Assembly (NCBI GenBank): GCA_017618115.1
Contig: JAFZUX010000008.1
Span: forward strand, 62,001 to 126,000
DNA length: 64,000 nt
Direction of reading: 5' to 3'
Source: Bacteroidales bacterium
GTDB taxonomy: Bacteria; Bacteroidota; Bacteroidia; Bacteroidales; UBA932
Shown here: one piece after another, positions 26,750-36,550 of the stretch
Position numbering within the stretch: position 1 is the first letter of the stretch
How the letters are laid out: every line of letters starts with the position of its first letter
Program-made: the position numbers and the translations under genes
Notes under the pieces: generated by a model
The model's database searches: none
Told to the model about the DNA's origin: nothing
Seen by the model: only the letters and a program-made list of their open reading frames with translations

Positions 26750-28546
26750 TTATTTTAAAGCATCTCCGTTCATGGTGACAAGGAATTCCTCGTTGGAGGT
26801 TGTCTTTTCAAGGCGGGATTTCATGAACTCCATAGCCTCAACGCTGTTCATATCAGAGAGGTAGTTTCTCAAGATCCATACACGGTTGAGAACCTCCTTG
26901 TTAACCAGCAGGTCATCTCTACGGGTAGAACTGAGGGTAACGTCAACTGCAGGGAATACTCTCTTGTTGGAGAGCTTTCTGTCTAACTGCAACTCCATGT
27001 TACCCGTTCCCTTGAACTCCTCAAAGATAACGTCATCCATCTTGGAGCCGGTCTCCGTAAGAGCTGTTGCTATAATTGTAAGAGAACCACCGTTTTCTAC
27101 GTTTCTGGCAGCACCAAAGAATCTCTTTGGTTTGTGAAGTGCGTTGGCATCTACACCACCGCTGAGCACCTTACCGCTGGCAGGCTGAACTGTGTTGAAT
27201 GCACGTGCAAGACGGGTGATAGAATCCAAAAGGATAACCACATCATGTCCGCACTCAACAAGTCTCTTTGCCTTCTCAAGCACTATGCTTGCAACCTTTA
27301 CATGACGGTCTGCAGGCTCGTCAAAGGTAGATGCAACTACCTCAGCCTTAACGCTGCGGGCCATATCAGTTACCTCCTCCGGACGCTCGTCTATAAGAAG
27401 GACAATCAGATAAACCTCCGGGTGGTTGTCTGCAATGGCGTTTGCTATCTCCTTAAGCAGCACGGTCTTACCGGTCTTAGGCTGAGCTACAATAAGACCT
27501 CTCTGTCCCTTACCTATAGGAGCGAACATATCTACAACTCTGCAGGAGAGGTTGTTGTGTCCGTTGCCCAGAATGTTGAACTTCTCATCCGGAAATAGCG
27601 GAGTAAGGAAGTCAAACGGTACTCTGTCTCTGATGAAGGCAGGATCTCTGCCGTTGATGGAATCTATCTTTACAAGAGGGAAGTATTTGTCACCCTCTCT
27701 TGGCGGCTTAATCTCTCCGTAAACGGTATCTCCGGTCTTAAGGGCGTAAAGCTTTATCTGTGACTGTGATACATAGATATCATCTGGTGAGTTCAGATAG
27801 TTGTAATCAGATGAACGGAGGAAACCGTAACCGTCAGGCATAATTTCAAGCACTCCGTTTGCCTTTACAACTCCCTCAAACTCAATCTTTACAGGTTTCT
27901 CTCTCTCCTGGAACTCCTCCTGGTTTCTACGCTGCTCCATCTGAGGACGCTGAGGGCGCTCACTTTGCTGAGGACGCTCACCCTGCGGTGCGTTCTGCTG
28001 AACAGGTCTTTGCATCTGCTGAGGTGCGGCAGGTCTTGGTTGCGGCTGAGGCTGTGCAACGTTCTGTGGCTGAGGCTGTGCAACATTCTGCTGCTGAGCC
28101 TCTTCTGCCTGTGCCTGCTGGGCTGCAATCTGGTTCTTTCCGGTTCCTTTAGGACGTCCCCTACGCTTTGCAGGCTGTGCTGCCTCCGCATTTGATGGCT
28201 GAGGCTGGGCTGCGTTCTGTGTATTCTGCGCTGCAGGTGCGGTCTCCTCCTTTCTCTTTCTTCCCCTCTTCTTAGGCTCTGCAACCTCCGGGTTACTGTT
28301 ACTCTTTTCAACGTTCTGATTCTCCGCTCTTTGCTCAACTACAGGTTTAGAAACCTGTATACGCTCTCTCTTGGCCCTCTTTGGACGCTGGATTGGCTGG
28401 TCTACAGACTGAATGGCCTGCTCGTCCAAAATCTTGTAAATCAAATCTTCCTGTGAATAATTCTTAGCTTTGGAAATGTTCAGTTTCTCTGCAATTGCCA
28501 ACAACTCATCAAAGCTCTTAGATTTTAGTTCAATAATGTCAATCAT
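26750..28546 (-). CDS. rho: Transcription termination factor Rho with disordered insert
   Basis: The protein has 598 residues against 419 in E. coli. Residues 1-45 are the Rho_N helical domain ([15 protein letters not shown]). Residues about 50-215 are low-complexity, rich in Q, A, P, R and N, with several AQPQPQ-type repeats. The cold-shock RNA-binding domain follows ([16 protein letters not shown]), then the RecA-like motor with VAQPKTGKT as P-loop, [12 protein letters not shown] and DSITRLARA. The disordered insert is typical of Bacteroidota; in B. thetaiotaomicron it was reported to drive phase separation. A hairpin leader precedes the gene. Confidence 0.97.
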   Translation of the reverse strand: MIDIIELKSKSFDELLAIAEKLNISKAKNYSQEDLIYKILDEQAIQSVDQPIQRPKRAKRERIQVSKPVVEQRAENQNVEKSNSNPEVAEPKKRGRKRKEETAPAAQNTQNAAQPQPSNAEAAQPAKRRGRPKGTGKNQIAAQQAQAEEAQQQNVAQPQPQNVAQPQPQPRPAAPQQMQRPVQQNAPQGERPQQSERPQRPQMEQRRNQEEFQEREKPVKIEFEGVVKANGVLEIMPDGYGFLRSSDYNYLNSPDDIYVSQSQIKLYALKTGDTVYGEIKPPREGDKYFPLVKIDSINGRDPAFIRDRVPFDFLTPLFPDEKFNILGNGHNNLSCRVVDMFAPIGKGQRGLIVAQPKTGKTVLLKEIANAIADNHPEVYLIVLLIDERPEEVTDMARSVKAEVVASTFDEPADRHVKVASIVLEKAKRLVECGHDVVILLDSITRLARAFNTVQPASGKVLSGGVDANALHKPKRFFGAARNVENGGSLTIIATALTETGSKMDDVIFEEFKGTGNMELQLDRKLSNKRVFPAVDVTLSSTRRDDLLVNKEVLNRVWILRNYLSDMNSVEAMEFMKSRLEKTTSNEEFLVTMNGDALK

Positions 28547-28565
28547 ATAAAAAATTGGGGATTAC

Positions 28566-28586
28566 ATCCGTACGAGTTGCACGGAT
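28566..28586 (-). promoter_or_regulatory. rho leader hairpin
   Basis: In the rho mRNA ATCCGT, a 9-nt loop and ACGGAT form a perfect 6-bp stem that starts a few nucleotides after the predicted transcription start and ends 19 nt before the ATG. It could protect the 5' end or tune initiation. Its role is unknown. Confidence 0.45.
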
Positions 28587-28594
28587 TTGTTATG

Positions 28595-28602
28595 CAAATA
28601 TA
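28595..28602 (-). promoter_or_regulatory. rho -7 element
   Basis: The minus strand reads TATATTTG, an exact TAnnTTTG match. The predicted leader is about 43 nt and holds the hairpin at 28566-28586. Confidence 0.75.
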
Positions 28603-28621
28603 ATCTATTTTTTGAAAAGAA

Positions 28622-28652
28622 AAAAATAAGGGAGTGATTTTCACCCCCTTAT
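28622..28652 (-). terminator. Rho-independent terminator after pepD
   Basis: On the minus strand AAGGGGGTGA, a short A loop and TCACTCCCTT form a 10-bp stem with one mismatch, followed by a run of T residues. It closes the dnaA-pepD transcript before the rho promoter. Confidence 0.88.
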
Positions 28653-28655
28653 TAA

Positions 28656-30092
28656 CTACTTCAGAGAAATAACAATCTCTTCAAGGAACTTGGTAAACTT
28701 CTCCAATGACTTGAGATCCAGCTTCTCACCCGGTGCGTGTACACCTCTTAGGGTTGGACCGAATGAGATCATATCCATCTCCGGGAACTTAAGTGAGAAG
28801 AGACCGCACTCCAAGCCTGCAGGCGTTACAACAACTTTTGCATCCTCTTTGAAAAGACGCTTGTAAGTCTTCTTGCAAACATCAAGGATTGGGGAGTTGA
28901 GGTTAGGAATCCAACCAGGGTATTCTCCTGAGTGAACTACTTTTGCACCTGCAAGAGCCCAGCAGGCCTCCATCTGCTGTGCCATCCAGCGTCTCTCACT
29001 TACAACTGCACTTCTCTGGCTTGAACCAATCACAATCTTGTTGCCCGGACGCATCTTAATGGATGCAAAGTTTGTGGAGATCTCAATGAGTCCCTTAATG
29101 GAGTCACTGATCTTGTAAGAACCGTGAGGTGAGGCAACTCCGGCAAAAATCAAAGAGGCTGCGGTGTTCTCGTCTATTGCTCCCTTTGTCCAGGTTACCG
29201 GAACAAGTTCCATATCAACGTTAGGATCTGAGAGTGAGAACTCAGAACGAACATATCCTCTTATCTCCTCAAAAATCTCAAATACAGAGCCCTTTGCGCT
29301 CTTAGGGAATCCGAAGAGGGCGTGAGCGTCTCTTGGGATGGCGTTGCGTTTGTTACCGCCGTCAATCTCATAGAGTTCAATGCGGTGCTTATCCAGAACC
29401 TTGTATAAGAATCTGAGCAACTGCTGGTTGGCATTAACTCTGTTCTTGTTGATATCATCTCCGCTGTGACCTCCCAAACTTCCGAATACCCTTACTTTAT
29501 ACTTGAGGTACTCTTTGGTTTGAGGTACTCGTTTGTATTTGAATACGGCTGTGGTATCTATACCGCCGTTGCAGCCAATGCAGAGTTCTCCCTCATCCTC
29601 GGAATCCAGATTAAGGAGAATGTTACCGGTAACGAATCCAGGTTTGAGTGCCTCGGCACCGTCCAAACCTGTCTCTTCTGAGACGGTAAAGAGGGCCTCA
29701 ACTCTTCCTGTCTTAATTGTAGGATCCGTAACCACAGCAAGTTGCGCAGCCATACCTATTCCGCAGTCTGCTCCCAGTGTAGTATCTTTTGAGATAAGCC
29801 AGCCGTCCTCCTCGGTGTAAGGGATTGGATCTTTGGCAAAATCGTGCTCAACTCCCGGATTCTTCTCGCACACCATATCTGAATGGCTCTGGAGAATAAC
29901 GGTAGGAACTTTCTCTTTGCCCTTATCTGCCTCCTTGATAATCACTACGTTACCAACCTCGTCTCTCTTTGCTTTGAGGTTGTGCTTCTTGGCAAAGGCC
30001 AAAAGCCACTCTATAATTTTCTCCTCGTGACCACTCTCTCTGGGAACAGTGGTAATCTCCTTGAAGATTTCAAGAATGTCTTTGCTGTTCAT
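28656..30092 (-). CDS. pepD: Aminoacyl-histidine dipeptidase (M20)
   Basis: The protein has 478 residues. It is a cytosolic dizinc dipeptidase of the M20C group with broad dipeptide specificity. Metal-ligand motifs are HSDMVCEKN (first His-x-Asp), GADCGIGMA (bridging Asp), SEETGLDGA (catalytic Glu) and NLDSEDEGE; the late histidine lies in GVHAPGEKLD. The dimerisation lid is the central GGHSGDDINKNRVNA domain. It lies 24 bp after dnaA and ends in a clear terminator. Confidence 0.96.
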   Translation of the reverse strand: MNSKDILEIFKEITTVPRESGHEEKIIEWLLAFAKKHNLKAKRDEVGNVVIIKEADKGKEKVPTVILQSHSDMVCEKNPGVEHDFAKDPIPYTEEDGWLISKDTTLGADCGIGMAAQLAVVTDPTIKTGRVEALFTVSEETGLDGAEALKPGFVTGNILLNLDSEDEGELCIGCNGGIDTTAVFKYKRVPQTKEYLKYKVRVFGSLGGHSGDDINKNRVNANQQLLRFLYKVLDKHRIELYEIDGGNKRNAIPRDAHALFGFPKSAKGSVFEIFEEIRGYVRSEFSLSDPNVDMELVPVTWTKGAIDENTAASLIFAGVASPHGSYKISDSIKGLIEISTNFASIKMRPGNKIVIGSSQRSAVVSERRWMAQQMEACWALAGAKVVHSGEYPGWIPNLNSPILDVCKKTYKRLFKEDAKVVVTPAGLECGLFSLKFPEMDMISFGPTLRGVHAPGEKLDLKSLEKFTKFLEEIVISLK

Positions 30093-30116
30093 AATACTAT
30101 ATTTTTAAATTGATTA

Positions 30117-31526
30117 CTAGTTATTGCTCTTGAGTTGACGCTCAAGATCAGCCACATAGTGACGGATATTTCTGTCCGTATCTATAAGATCGGATACGGT
30201 GTTGCAGGCGTGGAGAACGGTAGCGTGATCCTTTCCGCCCATCTGACTACCTATAGATGCAAGGGAGGTCTTGGTCAGATTTCTTACAAGGTACATAGTA
30301 ATCTGACGTGCCTGAACAATCTCCCTCTTCCTTGTCTTTGAGACAATTAACTCAGGAGTAATCTTAAAGTAGTCACAGACGGTATTACGTATTCTCTCAA
30401 GAGAAATCTCAGAAGAATCTATGTTGATTATCTGCTGAGTTACCTTCTTTGCAAGTTCCAGGGTTATGTTCTCGTTATTGAGAGTTGCGTGTGCTACCAG
30501 AGAGAGAATGGTTCCCTCAAGTTCACGTACGCTGCCTGTAACTCTGTTAGCCAGATACTCAATCACTTCTGCCGGCAGAACTATACCCTCGTTCTCGCTC
30601 TTGGCCTTGAATATCTTCAATCTTGTCTCATAATCCGGAGGTAGAAGCTCGGCGGACAGGCCCCATTTAAATCTCTGCAGTACTCTCTGATCAAAGCCCT
30701 GCAAACTGCCGGGAGGACAATCTGAAGTAAGGATTATCTGCTTTCCCGCCTGGTGCAGATAGTTGAAGATATGGAAGAATATATTCTGAGTTCCCTTGCT
30801 GGTAAACTCTTGTACATCATCTATAATCAAAACATCTATCTGTTGGTAGAAGTGTAGAAAATCCGGTATCTTATTACCTACAAAGGCATTCTGGAACTGT
30901 GTCTTAAAGGTAATTGCACTAACATACAAGACAATCTTATCCGGTAACCTTTCTTTAATTCTCAATCCTATGGCCTGAGACAGATGGGTCTTGCCCAGCC
31001 CCGAACCTCCGTATATGAACAAAGGGTTGAAAGGATTTCCACCCGGAGTCTTTGCTACGGTCTCACCGGCACTTCTTGCAAGACGGTTGCAAGTTCCCTC
31101 GATAAAATTGTCAAAAGAGTACCGAGGATTAAGATTTGACTCAATGTAGAGTTGCTGAATTCCCGGAATCACAAAAGGATTCATCTTCTCCTTTTCATCC
31201 CTAGGAATTGCAATACCCCTGTTTTTAAGCTGAATCTCGTTCTGGTGAGAGTAAGATACCGTGGAGTTGAGAATCTTAACATTGTAGGCAAGTTTAACAT
31301 TCTCTCCTATCACCCTCTTAAGAGTCTTTGCCAAGATATCGTTCAACTGGCTCTCTTCTAACTGACGGTAGTATGCATCTGAAGGAACTTCTATTGTAAG
31401 TTTGCTTCCTACTAAGGAGACCGGCTTTACCGGAAGGAACCATGTCTTGAAGACGGAATCAGGAACATTGTTCTTGATTATCTTAAGGCACTCACCCCAA
31501 ACCTCTATGTAGTTTCTCTCCTTCAT
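30117..31526 (-). CDS. dnaA: Chromosomal replication initiator DnaA
   Basis: The protein has 469 residues. Domain I (about 1-85), a short linker, the AAA+ domain with GGSGLGKTHLSQAIG (Walker A) and VLIIDDVQEF (Walker B), and the DNA-binding domain IV with the DnaA signature GGKDHATVLHAC near the end are all present. It initiates replication at oriC. The 206-bp upstream spacer has no convincing DnaA-box cluster, so an origin here is not supported. Only a one-mismatch -7 element is visible upstream. Confidence 0.98.
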   Translation of the reverse strand: MKERNYIEVWGECLKIIKNNVPDSVFKTWFLPVKPVSLVGSKLTIEVPSDAYYRQLEESQLNDILAKTLKRVIGENVKLAYNVKILNSTVSYSHQNEIQLKNRGIAIPRDEKEKMNPFVIPGIQQLYIESNLNPRYSFDNFIEGTCNRLARSAGETVAKTPGGNPFNPLFIYGGSGLGKTHLSQAIGLRIKERLPDKIVLYVSAITFKTQFQNAFVGNKIPDFLHFYQQIDVLIIDDVQEFTSKGTQNIFFHIFNYLHQAGKQIILTSDCPPGSLQGFDQRVLQRFKWGLSAELLPPDYETRLKIFKAKSENEGIVLPAEVIEYLANRVTGSVRELEGTILSLVAHATLNNENITLELAKKVTQQIINIDSSEISLERIRNTVCDYFKITPELIVSKTRKREIVQARQITMYLVRNLTKTSLASIGSQMGGKDHATVLHACNTVSDLIDTDRNIRHYVADLERQLKSNN

Positions 31527-31732
31527 TAAACTTTGATGATACTAGAAAAAAAAAGCGCCGCGTTGTTTTGGCAGAACAAAAATGGTTAAAAAAAAGTTAT
31601 AAAAAAAAATCGTCAGCTATTGTTTTTTTCGGAATAAATATAAGAGCCTTATAAATCAGTAAGAAAAAATTTACCCATTTGTAAGGGTGTCATTTTTTGC
31701 TAATTGCAAGATTATCCTTTATAACTCTCTAA
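31527..31732 (-). promoter_or_regulatory. AT-rich spacer upstream of dnaA
   Basis: The spacer is rich in A/T runs. The best promoter-like site on the minus strand is TAATCTTG at 31714-31707, one mismatch from TAnnTTTG, giving a long leader of about 170 nt. I found no cluster of TTATCCACA-type DnaA boxes and no clear terminator for the MCE gene. Nothing else can be supported. Confidence 0.35.
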
Positions 31733-32644
31733 TCAGAAAACTTTTACTCTTATGTATTTTTTAGGGTTCTCTTTTATCTTTTTAACAAGATCTTCAATTT
31801 CCACCACCAAACTGTCCAAAGAGTTGTGCAAAGCGTCCGTGGAGATGAGTTTTCCGGTGGTAGATTCGGGTGACTGCACCTTCTCCAAAAGTGCGTTGAG
31901 CTCATCCACTGTCTTACTGAGTTTTACGGTAGAGAGTTCCTGGGAGGTCTTATTTAAGTTGCTGAGTGTCTTATGGAAATCCCCGTTAGGAGAGGAAAGA
32001 GAATCCGTTAAAGCGTTGATATTCTTGAGTGAAGCGGAGAGATCCGGAGTCATCTCGTTCAAAGAACCGGTAAGTTTCTGAACATTGGCCAAAGAGCCGT
32101 TCAGACGGTGCAAAGATGAATGAAGATCTGCTCTGGCGGCAGAGTCAAGAGTCTGATTTATAGCAGAGAGAGTCTTCTCCAACTCCTCCATTACCTCACC
32201 CAGTTTATTCTTCAGAGGGCTGGCGTAACCATAGAGGATACTGATCATATCCGGAGCGGTACTGCCCGGAATGGTGTCTCCCCTTCTGAGAAATAACTTG
32301 CCGTCTCCCAGCACAATACGTAAAGATTTACCGCCCAATATACTAGAACTGTATGCCTCCGCTCTTGAGTTTGACGGTATAGAGTAATCCTTTTTAACAC
32401 TGAGACTTATAAGAAAACAATCTTTCACCGGGTCAAATTTTATCCTATCTATTGCCCCCACTTTAAGTCCCTTTATGTAAACGGGAGATGTTACCGTAAT
32501 TCCGTCTACTTCACCCAAATAGGTGTAATAAGTGTTGCTCCCCTTAAAGATATCGTGACCCTTCAGATAGTTCAAGGCAAAGAAGAGGGCCACTAAAATG
32601 AGAATCAAAAACAGGCCTATTTTCTGACTGCTGCTAATCTTCAT
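31733..32644 (-). CDS. MCE/MlaD family protein
   Basis: The protein has 303 residues. A single N-terminal transmembrane helix (about 9-27) anchors an MCE domain (about 35-115), recognised by VDGITVTSPVYIKGLKVGAI. The rest (about 140-295) is predicted long helix with heptad-like leucines and asparagines, typical of MlaD/PqiB-type proteins that form hexameric lipid-transfer tubes. The partner permease (MlaE) and ATPase (MlaF) are not adjacent. The gene follows the amidase by 7 bp; in Bacteroidota these two are often neighbours. Confidence 0.92.
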   Translation of the reverse strand: MKISSSQKIGLFLILILVALFFALNYLKGHDIFKGSNTYYTYLGEVDGITVTSPVYIKGLKVGAIDRIKFDPVKDCFLISLSVKKDYSIPSNSRAEAYSSSILGGKSLRIVLGDGKLFLRRGDTIPGSTAPDMISILYGYASPLKNKLGEVMEELEKTLSAINQTLDSAARADLHSSLHRLNGSLANVQKLTGSLNEMTPDLSASLKNINALTDSLSSPNGDFHKTLSNLNKTSQELSTVKLSKTVDELNALLEKVQSPESTTGKLISTDALHNSLDSLVVEIEDLVKKIKENPKKYIRVKVF

Positions 32645-32651
32645 AATATGC

Positions 32652-33728
32652 TTATTTAATCACTATTACAAATGCTCCTTTAAAGCTCTTTCTCACTTCG
32701 GAAAGCTCTTTTAAAGCCTCCTCCCTGGTATTATATCTTCCAAGATAGTATTTGTATCTCCCATCCTGATAGATATAACGGGCATCACGCCTCCCTTTCA
32801 AATCCGGAGCGTCGGATGCAAGTTTCTTATTAACCGCCATTATCTGAATGGCGTAAAATTGATCAATTTGTTCAATTTGTTCAATTTTATCCTCAGGCTC
32901 ATTATTCGGCTCCGCCGGCTCTTTATCCAGAGAGTTATGGCTCTCGTAATCCTCCTTATATTTTGTAAAGGCATCCGCCAGGCGGCGGGCTATCTTGGTC
33001 TGTCCCTGCTCGGTAACCAAAATCTTCAGATCTTCCTGGTTGGAGAGGAACCCTATCTCGGTAAGAACGGAAGGCATTGTAGTTCTCCAAAGGACCAGGA
33101 ACCCGGCCTGCTTAACTCCCCTGCCGTGCTTTACCGGCCCCTTTGCATACTCATCCTGAATGAACTTTGCAAACTTTATACTCTGCTCTGAGTAAGCGTT
33201 TTGCAAAAGGGAGAATATAATGTATGACTCCGGAGAATCAGGGTTAAAGCCCTCATACTTAGTGGTATAATCCTCCTCCATCTTAATTACGGCGTTCTCT
33301 CTCTTTGATACCTCAAAGTTGCGGTCGCTTACGTGAGTTCCCATTGTGAAGGTCTCGCTGCCGCGAGGAACCGTTGACGGATTGGCGTTTACGTGAACGG
33401 AAATGAAGAGGTCCGCCTTGTTGCGGTTGGCTATGTCCGCTCTCTCGGCAAGTGGGATGAATACATCTTTCTTCCTGGTATAGACCACTTTAACATCCGG
33501 ATGCTCCTCCTCAATCATCTTTCCGAGTTTAAGAACTACGGAGAGAACTATGTTCTTCTCACTGTACTTCTTGTCTTTGCTAAGGCAGCCGCTGTCCCTT
33601 CCTCCGTGGCCGGCATCAAGCACAAGGCACTTGAGCCCCTCCGTCTGAGAGGAGGCCTCAGCAGGTAGAAGGAGGAAGAGTGTTGCAATTATGCACATTA
33701 ATCCGTATCGGGAAAAATGATTGGCCAT
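32652..33728 (-). CDS. N-acetylmuramoyl-L-alanine amidase with SPOR-like C-terminus
   Basis: The protein has 358 residues. A signal peptide (about 1-27, ending near AEASSQ) is followed by an Amidase_3 domain with LDAGHGGRDSG (first zinc His), the catalytic helix glutamates and FISVHVNAN (second zinc region). It cuts the bond between the glycan and the peptide stem in the periplasm. After an acidic linker (EPAEPNNEPEDKIEQIEQ) the last 70 residues, with FYAIQIMAV and YKYYLGRYNTREEAL, look like a SPOR peptidoglycan-binding domain. The predicted promoter faces that of lptD. Confidence 0.94.
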   Translation of the reverse strand: MANHFSRYGLMCIIATLFLLLPAEASSQTEGLKCLVLDAGHGGRDSGCLSKDKKYSEKNIVLSVVLKLGKMIEEEHPDVKVVYTRKKDVFIPLAERADIANRNKADLFISVHVNANPSTVPRGSETFTMGTHVSDRNFEVSKRENAVIKMEEDYTTKYEGFNPDSPESYIIFSLLQNAYSEQSIKFAKFIQDEYAKGPVKHGRGVKQAGFLVLWRTTMPSVLTEIGFLSNQEDLKILVTEQGQTKIARRLADAFTKYKEDYESHNSLDKEPAEPNNEPEDKIEQIEQIDQFYAIQIMAVNKKLASDAPDLKGRRDARYIYQDGRYKYYLGRYNTREEALKELSEVRKSFKGAFVIVIK

Positions 33729-33757
33729 CTTAGGTACGTTAATTGCTTAAATTGTGC

Positions 33758-33765
33758 TACATTTG
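33758..33765 (+). promoter_or_regulatory. lptD -7 element (face-to-face pair)
   Basis: TACATTTG matches TAnnTTTG and points to lptD, whose ATG is at 33813. It lies 10 bp from an oppositely oriented element, TAAATTTG on the minus strand. The pair sits in a perfect dyad ATTTGTC-gctgct-GACAAAT (33761-33780). Confidence 0.6.
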
Positions 33766-33775
33766 TCGCTGCTGA

Positions 33776-33783
33776 CAAATTTA
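33776..33783 (-). promoter_or_regulatory. Amidase -7 element (face-to-face pair)
   Basis: The minus strand reads TAAATTTG, matching TAnnTTTG and pointing to the amidase start at 33728. The predicted start sites of this promoter and the lptD promoter overlap, so both cannot be open at once. Confidence 0.55.
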
Positions 33784-33812
33784 CAAATAAAAGCGGAAAA
33801 AAAGTGTATAGG

Positions 33813-36539
33813 ATGAGTTTTAAGAGAATCATACGTGGATGGGGATACTTTGCTCTTATCGTATCACTTGTTCTTATCATGCAGAGCTTTTCCGCTCCAA
33901 AACGGTCCCAGATTCCTGGTCTTAGGGTTTTACGCCTCACGGATACGGTTCCTGCAAAGGATTCCATAACTCAGGATTCTTTAAAGAGAGACTCCCTTGT
34001 AATAATAGATTCCTCACAAATCTCCACCCTTAAGGAGCCGGTCTTCTCCACCGGAAGAGACTCCAGCGTAGAGATTATGACGGAGGGCAAGAGAATGCTC
34101 TATTACTATGGAGATGTGACGGTTACATACGGAGACATTCAACTCAAGGCAGACTACATGGCCTATAACGTGCAGACCAAAACCGTCTTTGCCAAGGGAC
34201 TGCCGGACTCATCGGGAGTAATAAAAGGTTTCCCGGAGTTGAAGGAGGGTAAGAATACCTTCACCATGGAGAGTGTCTACTATAACTTTGACACCAAGAA
34301 GGCCAAGATTTTCAACATGATGACTCAGGAGGGAGAGGGCAATATCAGAGGAAAATACATAAAGAAGATGCCGGATAACTCCGTCAATATCTCCAGAGGT
34401 ATCTATACCACCTGTGATGCGGAAGAGCCCCATTTCTACCTCCAGATGACAACGGCAAAAGTTGTAAACTCCGGTCCTGTAAAGAAGACGGTATTCGGCC
34501 CGGCATACACTGTAATTGAGGGTGTTCCAACGCCTTTCGCACTGCCTTTCGGCTTTGTGCCAAAGATCAGCAACAGAAGCGGCGGTATACTTTTCCCTAC
34601 TTACGGTGAGGAGACGGCCAGAGGTTTTTACCTCAAAGGGTTGGGGTATTACTTCGTATTCGGGGAGCACTTTGATTTGGCGGCAACTTGTGACCTCTAT
34701 ACAAAAGGGTCTTGGGCAACCAACCTAAATGCGAGGTACACAAAGAGATATAAGTATTCCGGTTCTCTATCGGGAGGCTACTCCGTAGATATTACGGGAG
34801 AAAAGGGGCAGCCGGACTACGTCAAGAGCAAGAACTTCTCGCTCAACTGGAGTCACAATCAGGATGCAAAGGCAAGGCCGGGAACAACCTTCAGAGCCTC
34901 TGTAAACTTCTCCAGTCCGTCTAATAGCCGCTATAACTCAACCACTATAAATCAGGCACTTACAAACCAGATTTCATCTTCCATCTCTTACGGAAAAACT
35001 TGGGCGGGAACTCCGTTCTCCCTCTCCGTAAACGCTCTGCACAATCAGAACTCCAGAGATAGTTCATACGCGGTTACCTTCCCTAACCTCACCTTTACCG
35101 TGAGCCGTATCAATCCGTTCCGTAGAAAGGAGATGATTGGAAAGAAGAAGTTTTACGAGGATATCACCTTCAACTATACGGCAAGGTTTGACAACAAGAT
35201 AAACTTCAAGAGCAGAGAGGTTAAGGAGCCGGACTTCTTCAAAAAGATGAAGAACGGACTGCAGCACAGTTTCTCCATAGGACTCCCTACCTTTACGGTT
35301 CTCAAGTATATACAGGCCTCACCTAACGTAAGTTACGGAATGAACTGGTACTTCTCGGATGCGGTTCAGTACTATGATACCGAGCAGAAGAAGACGGTTA
35401 CAAAGTACTCGGATCCGTTCAGCACATTCGGCGTAACTCAGAACTACAACTTTGCTCTGAGTTTCAACACCCGTCTTTACGGTCTCTTCAACTTTGGAAA
35501 AGATTATAAGATTCAGGCAATAAGACACACCCTTACTCCTAGTTTGAGTTTCAACTATATGCCGGAACTTGGAACACATGCAAACGGCTATCGCACATAC
35601 TCTTACGTAGATATGAACGGTGTTCCTCACTCCGTGGTTTACAACAAATACAGCGGTCAGTTGTACTCTCCTCCGGGAATGGGTAAGAATGCCGGAATGT
35701 CTTTCAACTTCGGTAACCTGTTGGAGGCTAAGATCAGATCTCAGCAAGATACTACCGGTAAGGGAACCAGAAAGATAAGACTTATAGACCAGTTGAACAT
35801 ATCAGGTTCCTACAACTTCCTGGCAGACTCTCTTAAGCTCTCAAACATAGCGGTTTCCATGACCACTACCGTATTCGGAAAGATGGCCATAAACGGTTCC
35901 ATGACATTGGATCCGTACGCTATTAACGAGCGCGGAGTGAAGATTAACAAACTGAATATTCAGCAGAAGGGATTTCATCCGTTCCGCCTTACCGGGGCCA
36001 GCCTCTCCACCTCCTACAGTTTCTCCGGAGAGGGAACAAGTAAACTTGGTTCCGAGTATGTACCTCAAGGGGCTATATCCAGAGCCGGTTCAAACTCAAC
36101 CAGCGGTTACGAAAGGATTTACTATCACCCTGTTACGGGAGAGTACATCCCGGGAGGATGGGTTTATTACTATGACCCTAAGATGCCGTGGAGCGTGAAC
36201 CTCAACTACAGCTACTCTTACTACAAGAATTACCAATACTCAAATAACCAGCTTATTACAAAGCATAACCACTCCATGACCCTGGGAGTAAGTTCACAGA
36301 TTAGGATTTACAAAGATTTGAACATCTCCCTCAATACCGGAGTGGACCTTACAAAGATGCAGCTTACCACCACACAGCTTTCCGGCTCATTCAGTCTGCA
36401 CTGTTTCCAAATCTCCTTCTCCTGGATACCTAACGGAAAATGGGAGAGCTGGAGTTTCAGAATCTGTGCAAACGCCTCATCTTTGGCAGATTTGCTGCAG
36501 TTTAAGAAGAACGCAAGTTACTGGGATAACCAGTATTAA
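33813..36539 (+). CDS. lptD: LPS-assembly outer-membrane protein LptD
   Basis: The ATG at 33813 gives 908 residues; codons further upstream lie before or on the promoter. A signal-anchor-like hydrophobic stretch (about 11-27) is followed by an OstA/LptA-like beta-jellyroll domain (about 70-215: MTEGKRMLYYYGDVTVTYGD, then LKADYMAYN) and a long outer-membrane beta-barrel rich in aromatic and asparagine residues (GSWATNLNARYTKRYKYSG). It inserts lipopolysaccharide in the outer leaflet. This is the long Bacteroidota form. rpe follows after 11 bp. Confidence 0.92.
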   Translation: MSFKRIIRGWGYFALIVSLVLIMQSFSAPKRSQIPGLRVLRLTDTVPAKDSITQDSLKRDSLVIIDSSQISTLKEPVFSTGRDSSVEIMTEGKRMLYYYGDVTVTYGDIQLKADYMAYNVQTKTVFAKGLPDSSGVIKGFPELKEGKNTFTMESVYYNFDTKKAKIFNMMTQEGEGNIRGKYIKKMPDNSVNISRGIYTTCDAEEPHFYLQMTTAKVVNSGPVKKTVFGPAYTVIEGVPTPFALPFGFVPKISNRSGGILFPTYGEETARGFYLKGLGYYFVFGEHFDLAATCDLYTKGSWATNLNARYTKRYKYSGSLSGGYSVDITGEKGQPDYVKSKNFSLNWSHNQDAKARPGTTFRASVNFSSPSNSRYNSTTINQALTNQISSSISYGKTWAGTPFSLSVNALHNQNSRDSSYAVTFPNLTFTVSRINPFRRKEMIGKKKFYEDITFNYTARFDNKINFKSREVKEPDFFKKMKNGLQHSFSIGLPTFTVLKYIQASPNVSYGMNWYFSDAVQYYDTEQKKTVTKYSDPFSTFGVTQNYNFALSFNTRLYGLFNFGKDYKIQAIRHTLTPSLSFNYMPELGTHANGYRTYSYVDMNGVPHSVVYNKYSGQLYSPPGMGKNAGMSFNFGNLLEAKIRSQQDTTGKGTRKIRLIDQLNISGSYNFLADSLKLSNIAVSMTTTVFGKMAINGSMTLDPYAINERGVKINKLNIQQKGFHPFRLTGASLSTSYSFSGEGTSKLGSEYVPQGAISRAGSNSTSGYERIYYHPVTGEYIPGGWVYYYDPKMPWSVNLNYSYSYYKNYQYSNNQLITKHNHSMTLGVSSQIRIYKDLNISLNTGVDLTKMQLTTTQLSGSFSLHCFQISFSWIPNGKWESWSFRICANASSLADLLQFKKNASYWDNQY

Positions 36540-36550
36540 AACAATATGTT

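Noticed and set aside
31527-31732. Replication origin next to dnaA
   Set aside because: The spacer is AT-rich but shows no cluster of DnaA boxes; in Bacteroidota dnaA is often not at oriC.
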